Source: Chloroflexota bacterium (GTDB lineage: Bacteria; Chloroflexota; Limnocylindria; Limnocylindrales; CSP1-4). From it: a stretch of DNA of 9,264 bases. Positions 1 to 6,326 of this stretch are shown one piece after another (the first letter of the stretch is position 1; the number at the start of each line of letters is the position of its first letter). The stretch covers positions 1 to 9,264 of the forward strand of contig JAJYEB010000055.1 of NCBI GenBank assembly GCA_021790375.1, written 5' to 3'. Below the pieces are notes generated by a model. It was not told where the DNA came from. It ran no database searches and saw nothing but the letters and a program-made list of their open reading frames with translations. The translations under genes and the position numbers were made by a program.

Positions 1-194
1 AGGCGCGGGTGCTCCGCGCCCTCCCCGGCGGCCCGCAGCTCGCGGTACCCGTCCAGCGTGTCGTGGTCGGTGACCGACGCCAGCGCGATGCCCCAGCGGC
101 GCATGGCATCCAGCAACCCGGCCGGCGGAAGAACGCCGTCGGACCGGGCGGTGTGGCAGTGCAGGTCGATGCGGTTGCGGCGGGGTGTCGTCAT
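1..194 (-). CDS. PHP-domain metal-dependent phosphoesterase, N-terminal part (cut by window edge)
   Basis: This is the first 64 codons of a gene that continues beyond the left edge. The translation begins MTTPRRNRIDLHCHTARSDG and shows the opening signature of the PHP (polymerase and histidinol phosphatase) fold. There is an H-x-H motif at residues 12 and 14 followed by the SDG turn, then a second metal-binding motif DHD at residues 43-45 in SVTDHDTLDGY. These residues bind the two or three metal ions in PHP phosphoesterases. The nearest well-known relatives are the TrpH/YciV (RNase AM) group, which act on nucleoside 3',5'-bisphosphates or RNA 5' ends, but the visible part cannot separate these from other PHP enzymes. 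ATG at 194 is chosen because the motif begins about 10 residues in, as is usual for the family, and no start codon lies in frame in the 70 bases above it. No clear Shine-Dalgarno is seen. It follows the ymdB-like gene in the same direction and may share its transcript. Confidence 0.85.
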   Translation of the reverse strand, partial: MTTPRRNRIDLHCHTARSDGVLPPAGLLDAMRRWGIALASVTDHDTLDGYRELRAAGEGAEHPR

Positions 195-264
195 GCCCGG
201 CCGGCCGTCGCCGCGATCCGCGTCGCGTTGAGGCCCGACCGGCGCCGGGCCAGCGGGCGAGCCG

Positions 265-1131
265 TCACGCGTCGACCAGCCGGCTCAAGCGCTCGATGTG
301 AAGCGCGCGACCGGTGGCGGAATCGACGTCGATCTGGACCGCGTTGAACACGACCGGCCCGGACCCGACCTCGAACCGGGTCGGCAGCCCGTTGAGGAAG
401 CGCGGCAGGACCGTGCGGGGCTCGAACCCGATCACGCTGTAGATGGGCCCGGTCATGCCGATGTCGCTCAGGTAGGCGGTGCCCCGCGGCAGGATCCGCT
501 CGTCGCCGGTGACCACGTGGGTGTGGGTGCCGCAGACGGCGCTGACCAGGCCGTCGAGGTGCAGCCCGAACGCGTTCTTCTCGCTGGTGACCTCGCAGTG
601 GAAATCGACGATCCGGACGGGCGGCAGCTCGTCCGCGCCGTCCTCGAACAGCTGGCGGACCGTGGTGAACGGGTTCTCGATCGGCTGCATGTAGGTGCGG
701 CCCTGGGCGTTGACCACCGCCACCTCGCTCCCGTCGGCAGCGTGGAAGATCCCCCAGCCGCGACCCGGGATGCCGTCATGCCCGTAGTTGAGCGGGCGGA
801 GGATGCGCTCCTCGCGTTCCAGCTCCGGGTAGATCTCGCGTTTGTCCCAGATGTGGTTGCCGCTGGTGATCACGTCGACACCGGCCGAGAAGAGCCCCTG
901 CGCGGTCGACGCCGTGAGGCCCATGCCACCGGCCACGTTCTCGCCGTTGGCCGTCACGAAGTCCACGCCCCGCTCCTCGCGGAGCGCCGGCAGCAACTGC
1001 TCGACTACCACGCGCCCGGGCTTGCCGATCACGTCACCGATCATCAGCACCCGCAGGGTGCCGTTCGTCGGACGGCGCGGCGCCGGGACGAGCCGATCTG
1101 CGGCCTGGACCTCGGCGATCTCGTGGCGCAT
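265..1131 (-). CDS. ymdB: YmdB-like metallophosphoesterase (TIGR00282 family)
   Basis: This is a 288-residue calcineurin-like metallophosphoesterase of the YmdB family. The Bacillus subtilis member is a cyclic-nucleotide phosphodiesterase that affects biofilm formation and works in connection with RNase Y. The metal ligands are all visible: D33 in IGDVIGKPGR, E64-N65 in NGENVAGG, N92-H93 in SGNHIWDK, H178 in DFHCE, and H203/H205 in GTHTHV. They align with the B. subtilis enzyme at a constant offset of 25 over the first half, so this protein carries about 25 extra N-terminal residues. The family-type start would fall at a CTG codon (L26), so I keep ATG at 1131. That start lies 7 bases after the rny stop codon, without a Shine-Dalgarno, which suggests translational coupling. 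The rny-ymdB pairing is the same as in Firmicutes. Function at the family level is secure; the exact substrate is not. Confidence 0.93.
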   Translation of the reverse strand: MRHEIAEVQAADRLVPAPRRPTNGTLRVLMIGDVIGKPGRVVVEQLLPALREERGVDFVTANGENVAGGMGLTASTAQGLFSAGVDVITSGNHIWDKREIYPELEREERILRPLNYGHDGIPGRGWGIFHAADGSEVAVVNAQGRTYMQPIENPFTTVRQLFEDGADELPPVRIVDFHCEVTSEKNAFGLHLDGLVSAVCGTHTHVVTGDERILPRGTAYLSDIGMTGPIYSVIGFEPRTVLPRFLNGLPTRFEVGSGPVVFNAVQIDVDSATGRALHIERLSRLVDA

Positions 1132-1138
1132 CGGCGGG

Positions 1139-2674
1139 TTACTTGGCGTACTCGACGGCGCGGGTCTCGCGGATCACCGTGACCTTGATCTGCCCGGGGT
1201 AGGTCAGCGACTCCTCGATCTTCTTCACGATGTCGCGCGCCAGCCGCATCGACGCGAGGTCGTCGATCTCCTCGGGACGCACCAGGATCCGCACCTCGCG
1301 CCCGGCCTGCACGGCGAACGAGCGCTCGACGCCCGGGAAGCCGTCCGCGATGGCCTGCAGGTCTTCGAGGCGCTTGACGTAGGCTTCCATCGATTCGCCG
1401 CGGGCGCCCGGCCGGCTGGCGCTGATGGCGTCGGCGATCTGCACGATGGGCGCCTCGATGCAGGCGTACTCCACCTCCTGGTGGTGCGCCGCGATCGCGT
1501 TGGTGACCCTCGGCGGAAGGCCGTTGCGCTGCGCGATCTGCCCGCCGATCGCGGCGTGGGGCCCCTCCACCTCGTGGTCGACCGCCTTGCCGATGTCGTG
1601 GAGCAGCCCGCCCATCTTGGCGACCTGGATGTCGGCGCCGGTCTCGGCGGCGATGATGGCCGCCAGGCGGCTCGTCTCCACCGCGTGCTTCAGCACGTTC
1701 TGGCCGTAGCTGGTGCGGTACTTGAGGCGGCCGAGCAGCTTGATGATCTCGGGCGGGAGGCCCGGCACGCCGGCGTCGTACGCGGCCTGCTCGCCGGCCT
1801 GGCGCATGATCACGTCCACCTCGGCGCGAGCCTTGGCGACCACTTCCTCGATCCGGCCGGGGTGGATGCGCCCGTCCTGGATGAGCTTCGTGAGCGCCAG
1901 GCGCGCGACCTCGCGGCGGACCGGGTCGAACCCGCTGATCAGCACCGATTCCGGGGTGTCGTCGATGATCAGGTCGATCCCGGTGGCCTGCTCGAGGGCG
2001 CGGATGTTGCGCCCCTCGCGGCCGATGATGCGGCCCTTCATCTCGTCCGACGGGAGGGGCACCACGGAGACCGTCATCTCGGCGGTGTGGTCGGCCATGA
2101 TGCGCTGGATCGCGGTGACCACGATCTCCCGCGCGCGGTCCTCCGCCTCCTCGCGGGCCTGCCGCTCGATGGCCCGGGCGACGCGGACCGCGTCGTGCTC
2201 GGCCTCCTCGCGGACCTGCTCCAGCAGAACGGCCTTCGCCTGGTCGGCGGTCATCGCACTGACGCGCTCGAGGGCGGCGATCTGGTCCTGCCGTGCCCGG
2301 CTGAGCGCATCGCGCTGCTCCTGCAGCTCGCGCTCGCGGTCGAGGAGCTTGCGATCCCGCTGCTCCAGCATGTCCGTGCGCTGGTCGAGCTGTTCGTCCC
2401 GCTGCAGGAGGCGGCGCTCCAGGGCGGTGAGCTCCGCGCGCTTGGCACGCTCCTCCTCGGCGGTCTCGCGCTGCAGGCGGACCTGCTCGTCCTTGGCCTG
2501 GAGGATGAGTTCCTTCTGCTGGGCGCGCGCCTCCGCCACGATCCGCCCGGCCTTGTCCTGGGCGGCCCGCACGGCCTGCGCGGCCCACATCCCGCGCGCC
2601 ACGAATCCGAGCGCAACCCCGCCGACGATGATGACGAGTGCCACCACCGCCAGGAGGACGGCGTTATCCGGCAT
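1139..2674 (-). CDS. rny: Ribonuclease Y (membrane-anchored endoribonuclease)
   Basis: RNase Y starts bulk mRNA decay by endonucleolytic cuts at the inner face of the membrane. The 511-residue product has the full domain order. A single N-terminal membrane anchor spans about residues 6-27. A long Glu/Arg/Gln-rich coiled coil runs over about 32-195. A KH RNA-binding domain carries the GRIIGREGRN loop at 214-223. The HD hydrolase domain has H330, the paired H359-D360 in LLHDIGK, and H397-H398 in AAHHQE. The C-terminus (KVTVIRETRA) is typical. The reading frame stays open for 26 codons upstream, to 2752, but ATG at 2674 is preferred. It places the membrane segment at the N-terminus, gives the usual family length of about 510-520, and has a GGGAGG Shine-Dalgarno at 2680-2685 with 5-base spacing. 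A candidate promoter and structured leader lie upstream. The ymdB-like gene follows 7 bases after the stop. Confidence 0.97.
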   Translation of the reverse strand: MPDNAVLLAVVALVIIVGGVALGFVARGMWAAQAVRAAQDKAGRIVAEARAQQKELILQAKDEQVRLQRETAEEERAKRAELTALERRLLQRDEQLDQRTDMLEQRDRKLLDRERELQEQRDALSRARQDQIAALERVSAMTADQAKAVLLEQVREEAEHDAVRVARAIERQAREEAEDRAREIVVTAIQRIMADHTAEMTVSVVPLPSDEMKGRIIGREGRNIRALEQATGIDLIIDDTPESVLISGFDPVRREVARLALTKLIQDGRIHPGRIEEVVAKARAEVDVIMRQAGEQAAYDAGVPGLPPEIIKLLGRLKYRTSYGQNVLKHAVETSRLAAIIAAETGADIQVAKMGGLLHDIGKAVDHEVEGPHAAIGGQIAQRNGLPPRVTNAIAAHHQEVEYACIEAPIVQIADAISASRPGARGESMEAYVKRLEDLQAIADGFPGVERSFAVQAGREVRILVRPEEIDDLASMRLARDIVKKIEESLTYPGQIKVTVIRETRAVEYAK

Positions 2675-2687
2675 GTGAGCCTCCCGT

Positions 2688-2703
2688 CCAGCCCGCCGGC
2701 TGG
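2688..2703 (-). other. Stem-loop next to the rny ribosome binding site
   Basis: Read on the minus strand, CCAGCC-GGCG-GGCTGG forms a perfect 6-bp GC-rich stem with a 4-base loop. It ends 2 bases before the GGGAGG Shine-Dalgarno of rny. A second perfect inverted repeat (7-bp arms CCGTGCG/CGCACGG, 12-base loop) lies further up the leader at 2729-2754. No U-tract follows either, so neither looks like an intrinsic terminator. In a GC-rich genome short stems arise by chance; the position against the RBS is what makes this one worth recording. Confidence 0.45.
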
Positions 2704-2846
2704 AAGGTGGAATGTGAAGGTAGTGGTGCCGTGCGCTCCCACCTGGACGCACGGGTCGCTCGGGCCAGAATTCGCGGCGCCACGATCGCTGGCCGAGCGC
2801 CCCGGCCGTTGAGGTGCGCGCGCCGCACTATCGATCCGTGCCGAAG

Positions 2847-2874
2847 CCTATACGCGCTTCCGATCCGGCGTCAA
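2847..2874 (-). promoter_or_regulatory. Candidate sigma-70-type promoter for rny
   Basis: On the minus strand a TTGACG -35 element (2869-2874) is followed after 16 bases by TATAGG (2847-2852) as -10. The -35 matches the TTGACA consensus at 5 of 6 bases and overlaps the recX stop codon. The -10 is weaker (4 of 6). Transcription would begin near 2840, giving a leader of about 165 bases before the rny ATG. The AT-richer patch stands out in a very GC-rich region. A 5-bp inverted repeat GAAGC-N8-GCTTC (2843-2860) brackets the -10 and could be an operator, though this is speculative. Confidence 0.45.
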
Positions 2875-3548
2875 ACGTCGTCGTCCGGGCCGGGGGTGGA
2901 GCCGGCGATCCATGCCTCGGTCGCCGCCCGGCACGTACCGGGGTCGAACCCGTGACGCGCCAGCAGGGCGTACGCCTTCGCGCGGCGCCGCCGGAGATCC
3001 GGCTCGCGCAGGAGAACTGCCGAGCGGCGCTCGAGGACGCGCCGCGCCGCGACATCGTCCGGGTCGGGGGTTGCCTCGGCGCGCGTGTGGGCCGTGGTGG
3101 GGCCGGCGCCCGTGGCGGAGCCGCCGCCCGGGACGCGCGAGCCGCCCGGGAGGCGCGGGCCGCCCCGGCCCCGGCCCTCGTCCGGGCCGCCGGACGTGCG
3201 CCGTTCCTCGAGCACCGACTCGGCCACATCCCGGTCGATGCCCTTGAGCGCCAGCTCGCGGCGCAGCGCCGCCTCTCCGCGGGGGTGGGCGCGGTCGCGG
3301 CTCTCCACCCAGGCACGCGCGAACGCGGCGTCGTCCAGGTAGCCGAGCTCGACCAGGCGCGTCACCACCTCCTCGATGAGGGGCTGGGGGTATCCGGCGT
3401 CGGTCAGCCGGCGGCGGGTCTCGGCGACGCTCCGCGGGCGGGTCTCCAGAAACCGGGCAGCGGCATCCATGACCGCCCCCGGCTCGGTCAGCGCTGCTCG
3501 TCGCTCGCGCGTCTCGGCCCGGGAAGCAGGCGTGCTCCGGCGGCTCAT
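2871..3548 (-). CDS. recX: RecX-family regulator of RecA
   Basis: RecX binds in the groove of RecA filaments and modulates recombinase and coprotease activity. The 225-residue product shows the tandem three-helix repeats of the family. Repeat one is at about 24-65 (ARFLETRPRSVAETRRRL). Repeat two is at about 66-116 (ELGYLDDAAFARAWVESR, then RRELALKGIDRDVAESVL). Repeat three is at about 164-215 (AARRVLERRS, then ARHGFDPGTCRAATEAW). Between repeats two and three lies an unusual Gly/Pro/Arg/Thr-rich stretch at about 117-163, where relatives usually have a short linker. Part of it (3123-3158) is an imperfect 18-base tandem duplication. ATG at 3548 has no convincing Shine-Dalgarno; internal ATG M27 would still keep all three repeats. 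The gene lies 192 bases downstream of recA in the same direction, the classic recA-recX arrangement, and probably relies on read-through from recA. Confidence 0.92.
   Translation of the reverse strand: MSRRSTPASRAETRERRAALTEPGAVMDAAARFLETRPRSVAETRRRLTDAGYPQPLIEEVVTRLVELGYLDDAAFARAWVESRDRAHPRGEAALRRELALKGIDRDVAESVLEERRTSGGPDEGRGRGGPRLPGGSRVPGGGSATGAGPTTAHTRAEATPDPDDVAARRVLERRSAVLLREPDLRRRRAKAYALLARHGFDPGTCRAATEAWIAGSTPGPDDDV
3123..3158. repeat. Two 18-base tandem repeats inside the recX insertion
   Basis: The plus strand shows GCCGCCCGGGACGCGCGA (3123-3140) followed directly by GCCGCCCGGGAGGCGCGG (3141-3158), with 16 of 18 bases identical. In the recX frame the units encode adjacent six-residue segments of the RLPGGS/RVPGGG type, so the duplication preserves the frame and lengthens a flexible linker. 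Confidence 0.85.
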
Positions 3549-3740
3549 CGGGGCGCCGGGGCCGGTTCGGGCGAGGTCAGGCGGCGCACGGGCGGATCCT
3601 CGGGCGCACCGCGTGGCGCGGCCGACCGCGACGCGCCGGCAAGCCCGTCGACCGCGACCCGCCGGTGCCGGTCGTCACTCGGCCGCCGCGAAGACGGCTC
3701 GGCCCCGGCGAAGGCGGCTCAACCCCGGCCGCGACGGCGG
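3549..3740. repeat. recA-recX spacer with short imperfect direct repeats
   Basis: This 192-base spacer holds no gene I can support. It contains a tandem 20-base repeat (3688-3707 and 3708-3727, 17 of 20 identical, core GCGAAG/GCGGCTC...CCCCG). It also contains a 17-base direct repeat with a 26-base period (3623-3639 and 3649-3665, 16 of 17 identical, core CGACCGCGAC...GCCGG). The 10 bases ending recA (TCACTCGGCC, 3741-3750) recur exactly at 3675-3684. No stem followed by a T-run is present, so no intrinsic terminator is evident, and no LexA-type box is seen. Confidence 0.7.
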
Positions 3741-4829
3741 TCACTCGGCCTCGGCGATCCCCTCGACCGGCAGCTCGATGTTGGCGACCCTGGCGCGGAT
3801 CTCGGTCTCCAGCTGCTGCGCGATGTCGGCGTTCTGCCGCAGGAACTCCTTGGCCGCCTCGCGGCCCTGCCCGAGCCGCGTCTCGCCGTAGGTGAACCAG
3901 GCACCCGTCTTGCCCACGATGTCGGTGGCCACGCCCACGTCGAGCAGGCCCCCTTCGCGCGAGATCCCGGTCCCGTACATCACGTCGAACTCGGCCACGC
4001 GGAACGGCGGCGCGACCTTGTTCTTCACGACCTTCACGCGGACGCGGCTGCCCACGGGCTCGGTGCCCTGCTTGATGGTCTCGATGCGACGCATGTCGAG
4101 CCGCACGCTCGCGTAGAACTTCAGCGCGCGTCCGCCGGGGGTGGTCTCGGGATTGCCGAACATGACCCCGATCTTCTCGCGGAGCTGGTTGGTGAAGACC
4201 AGCGCGGTGTTGGAGCGGCTCACGGCCCCGGTGAGCTTGCGCAGCGCTTGGCTCATCAGGCGCGCCTGGATGCCGACGAACGAGTCCCCCATCTCGCCCT
4301 CGATCTCCGCGCGGGGCACCAGCGCCGCGACCGAGTCCACCACCACGCAGTCCACGCCGCCGGAGCGGATCAGGGTCTCGGTGATCTCGAGCGCCTGCTC
4401 GCCGGTGTCGGGCTGGCTCACCAGCAGCTCGTCGACGTTGACGCCGCACGCCTTGGCGTACTTCGGGTCCAGAGCGTGCTCGACGTCGATGAACGCGACG
4501 ACGCCTCCCCGGCGCTGCGCCTCGGCGAGGACGTGCTGGCACAGCGTGGTCTTGCCCGACGACTCGGGGCCGAAGATCTCCGTCACGCGCCCGCGCGGGA
4601 TGCCGCCGACTCCCAGCGCCAGGTCCAGCGCGATGGAGCCCGTGGGCACCGAATCGACCTGCTGGCGTTCGCGGGAACCCAGCCGCATGATCGAGCCGCG
4701 TCCGAACTGCTTCTCGATGGCCAGGATCGCGGCATCCACGGCCCGCGTCCGCTCGCCGGCTGCCCGGTCCGCCGTCCCATCCCCGTTGCGCGTCGCGCCG
4801 GCCGCCTGACCGGACCCCGTGATGGCCAT
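3741..4829 (-). CDS. recA: Recombinase RecA
   Basis: RecA polymerises on single-stranded DNA, carries out strand exchange and triggers LexA self-cleavage in the SOS response. The 362-residue product is complete. The Walker A motif GPESSGKTT is at 87-95 (K93 equals E. coli K72). E117 in FIDVEHALDP is the catalytic glutamate. The Walker B strand CVVVDSVAAL is at 161-170. The L2/C-terminal signature NQLREKIGVMFGNPETTPGG is at about 214-233. The N-terminus is about 21 residues longer than in E. coli, the extra part being Gly/Ala/Thr-rich and poorly structured; homology begins around AAILAIEKQFGRGSIMRLG. ATG at 4829 is supported by a purine-rich GGGAGAGAG at 4836-4844. The small ORF at 4866-5027 ends 36 bases upstream and probably shares the transcript. 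No GAAC-N4-GTTC box lies within several hundred bases upstream, so any SOS control must act from an unseen or divergent site. Confidence 0.99.
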   Translation of the reverse strand: MAITGSGQAAGATRNGDGTADRAAGERTRAVDAAILAIEKQFGRGSIMRLGSRERQQVDSVPTGSIALDLALGVGGIPRGRVTEIFGPESSGKTTLCQHVLAEAQRRGGVVAFIDVEHALDPKYAKACGVNVDELLVSQPDTGEQALEITETLIRSGGVDCVVVDSVAALVPRAEIEGEMGDSFVGIQARLMSQALRKLTGAVSRSNTALVFTNQLREKIGVMFGNPETTPGGRALKFYASVRLDMRRIETIKQGTEPVGSRVRVKVVKNKVAPPFRVAEFDVMYGTGISREGGLLDVGVATDIVGKTGAWFTYGETRLGQGREAAKEFLRQNADIAQQLETEIRARVANIELPVEGIAEAE

Positions 4830-4865
4830 GCTGTGCTCTCTCCCGTCCGGGGCCGAGGACCGGCG

Positions 4866-5027
4866 CTAGGCCTCCTCTGCCTCCTCTTCGTCCCGGGGCT
4901 TGCGTCGCGGCTTGATCACCTCGACGTTCTGCGGCGGGGCGTCGAGCAGCGGCTGGATGCGCGCCTTCGACACCGTTTCCTTCGGCTTCTTCTTGACTTC
5001 GCGGTGAGGGCGATTCTTGGTTCCCAT
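4866..5027 (-). CDS. Small charge-segregated protein upstream of recA, function unknown
   Basis: This is a 53-residue product beginning MGTKNRPHREVKKKPKE. The N-terminal half is strongly basic (Lys/Arg/His), the middle is Pro-rich with a short hydrophobic patch (IQPLLDAPPQNVEVI), and the C-terminus is acidic (DEEEAEEA). There is no membrane segment, cysteine pair or recognisable domain. The opening resembles short basic proteins of unknown function that I recall from other high-GC bacteria, but I cannot name a family. An upstream ATG at 5048 is in frame, but ATG at 5027 is favoured by an excellent GGAGG at 5035-5039, 7 bases away (with a second GGAGG at 5029-5033). It lies between tgt and recA, 54 bases from tgt and 36 from recA. 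It could bind nucleic acid through its basic part; this is inference from composition only. Confidence 0.75.
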   Translation of the reverse strand: MGTKNRPHREVKKKPKETVSKARIQPLLDAPPQNVEVIKPRRKPRDEEEAEEA

Positions 5028-5039
5028 GCCTCCGCCTCC

Positions 5040-5066
5040 GCGGTGCACCGCCAGCGTAGACGGTGC
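5040..5066 (-). other. Overlapping inverted repeats next to the small-ORF ribosome binding site
   Basis: A perfect 12-base palindrome GCGGTGCACCGC (5040-5051) abuts the GGAGG at 5035-5039. Its CGGTGC half can instead pair with GCACCG further up the leader (arms 5045-5050 and 5061-5066, 10-base loop). The two pairings exclude each other. This could be an RNA switch-like leader or a DNA operator, or simply chance in GC-rich sequence. Confidence 0.35.
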
Positions 5067-5081
5067 GGGTCGACTGTGACT

Positions 5082-6326
5082 TCACCCCACCTTCGTGCCA
5101 GCTTGGCTGTCACTCATCCCGGGGGCATCCGGATCATCGGGGACGCGGCGAGCGAGCTCCTCGTGCCTGAACTGGTGGAGCGTTCCGGCCTCGATGGCCT
5201 GCCGGAGCCGCGCCATGAAGTCTAGGGTGAAGGTGAGGTTGTGACAAGTTGCGAGCCGGTACGCGAGCAGCTCCTCGGCACGGAAGAGGTGGGCAAGATA
5301 GGCCCGCGAGAAGCTCCGGCAGAGCCGGCACGGGCAGCCCTCCAGCACCGGCCGAGAATCGTCCTGGAAGCGTGCGTTGCGGATGTTGAGCCGCCCGCCG
5401 GGGACCCAGAGCGTGCCGTTCCGGGCCACGCGCGCAGGCAGCACCGAGTCGAAGAGGTCGATGCCGCGGTCGACCGCGTCGAGCATGTCGAGCGGGGAGC
5501 CGAGCCCCATCAGGTAGCGCGGTCGGGGATCGTCCGCCAGCAGGGGGACCGCGAGGTCGAGGGCCGCGCGGCGCTGTGCCGCTGTCTCGTCGCCGGCCAG
5601 GCCGCCGATGCAGATCCCGTCGAACGGGAGCGCCGCGATGGCCCGGGTCGACTCGGCGCGAAGGTCGGGCTCCAGCCCGCCCTGCACGATCCCGAACAGC
5701 GCCTGGTCCTCGCGGCGGTGCGCCGCCAGCGATCGTTCCGCCCAGGCGTGGGTTCGGCGCATCGCGTCGGCCACCTCGGCGCGGCTCGAGGCATGGGGTG
5801 GCACGGGGTGGTCCAGCGCGACGGCGACGTCCGACCCGAGCGCCTCCTGCACGGCGATCGAGTGTTCCGGCGTGAACCGGTGCGTGGATCCGTCGAGGTG
5901 CGAGCGGAACGTGACGCCCGCCTCGTCGATCTCCCGCAGGTCGGCGAGGCTCACCACCTGGAATCCGCCGCTGTCGGTCAGGATCGGACCGTCCCAGGCC
6001 ATGAACGCGTGGAGGCCGCCGAGCCTGGCGATCCGCTCGTGCCCGGGGCGCAGGTAGAGGTGGTACGTGTTGGCGAGGATCATCCGCGCGCCCACCTCGC
6101 GGAGATCGTCCGGGTCCAGCGCCTTGACCGTCGCGTTGGTACCGACCGGCATGAAGGTGGGGGTCTCGACCACGCCGTGCGAGAGGGTCAGCCGGCCGCG
6201 GCGGGCACGCGTCGAGCCGTCCGGTGGCCCGACGAGGACGTCGAACCGGAGCGGCCGCCCCGCCGGCGCCCAGGTCGCGATGGGTGGCGCCGCCGCGACT
6301 TCGTCTCCCCGAGGGCCGTGGGTCAC
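5082..6326 (-). CDS. tgt: tRNA-guanine transglycosylase (TGT), atypical substrate pocket
   Basis: TGT swaps guanine-34 of GUN anticodons for a 7-deazaguanine base on the queuosine route. The 414-residue product keeps the full catalytic set. D118 in TDSGGFQ and nucleophile D293 in LFDSVLPAR correspond to D102 and D280 of the Zymomonas enzyme. Q215 is in FGIVQGG and M273 in YLMG. The zinc site is C331, C333, C336 and H362. Two pocket positions differ from ordinary bacterial TGT. The usual DEC is DHP (P174 in place of C158), and GGLAVGE is GGLAGDE (G245 in place of V233). The second change is also seen in queuine-using eukaryotic TGT. GTG at 6326 is the only plausible start; it overlaps the permease stop as GTGA and adds about 20 residues before the family homology. 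The last dozen residues past the usual end are unremarkable. It is the last gene of the ruvB-ABC-ABC-tgt chain. Confidence 0.96.
   Translation of the reverse strand: MTHGPRGDEVAAAPPIATWAPAGRPLRFDVLVGPPDGSTRARRGRLTLSHGVVETPTFMPVGTNATVKALDPDDLREVGARMILANTYHLYLRPGHERIARLGGLHAFMAWDGPILTDSGGFQVVSLADLREIDEAGVTFRSHLDGSTHRFTPEHSIAVQEALGSDVAVALDHPVPPHASSRAEVADAMRRTHAWAERSLAAHRREDQALFGIVQGGLEPDLRAESTRAIAALPFDGICIGGLAGDETAAQRRAALDLAVPLLADDPRPRYLMGLGSPLDMLDAVDRGIDLFDSVLPARVARNGTLWVPGGRLNIRNARFQDDSRPVLEGCPCRLCRSFSRAYLAHLFRAEELLAYRLATCHNLTFTLDFMARLRQAIEAGTLHQFRHEELARRVPDDPDAPGMSDSQAGTKVG

Noticed and set aside
195..264. Gap between the ymdB-like gene and the PHP gene as a promoter region.
   Set aside because: It is uniformly GC-rich with no -10-like element or strong hairpin with a T-run; I see nothing specific in it.
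568..676. GAACGCGTTC (568-577) and GAACGGGTTC (667-676) as LexA boxes.
   Set aside because: The half sites are separated by 2 bases, not 4, and both lie inside the ymdB-like coding sequence.
2675..2752. 26-codon N-terminal extension of rny starting at 2752.
   Set aside because: It would put a charged segment before the membrane anchor, and the ATG at 2674 has a good Shine-Dalgarno and matches family length.
2729..2754. Perfect inverted repeat in the rny leader as an intrinsic terminator.
   Set aside because: No T-run follows on the minus strand, and the loop is large; it is kept only as part of the leader.
5028..5048. Longer 60-residue form of the small ORF starting at 5048.
   Set aside because: No Shine-Dalgarno precedes that ATG, and its extra codons cover the GGAGG motifs and palindrome that serve the ATG at 5027.
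842..5225. Very long plus-strand open frames (842-2812 and 2814-5225) opposite rny, recX and recA.
   Set aside because: They are antisense shadows of well-supported minus-strand genes. High GC content removes stop codons, and the translations have Arg/Ala/His/Asp-rich composition with no domain.
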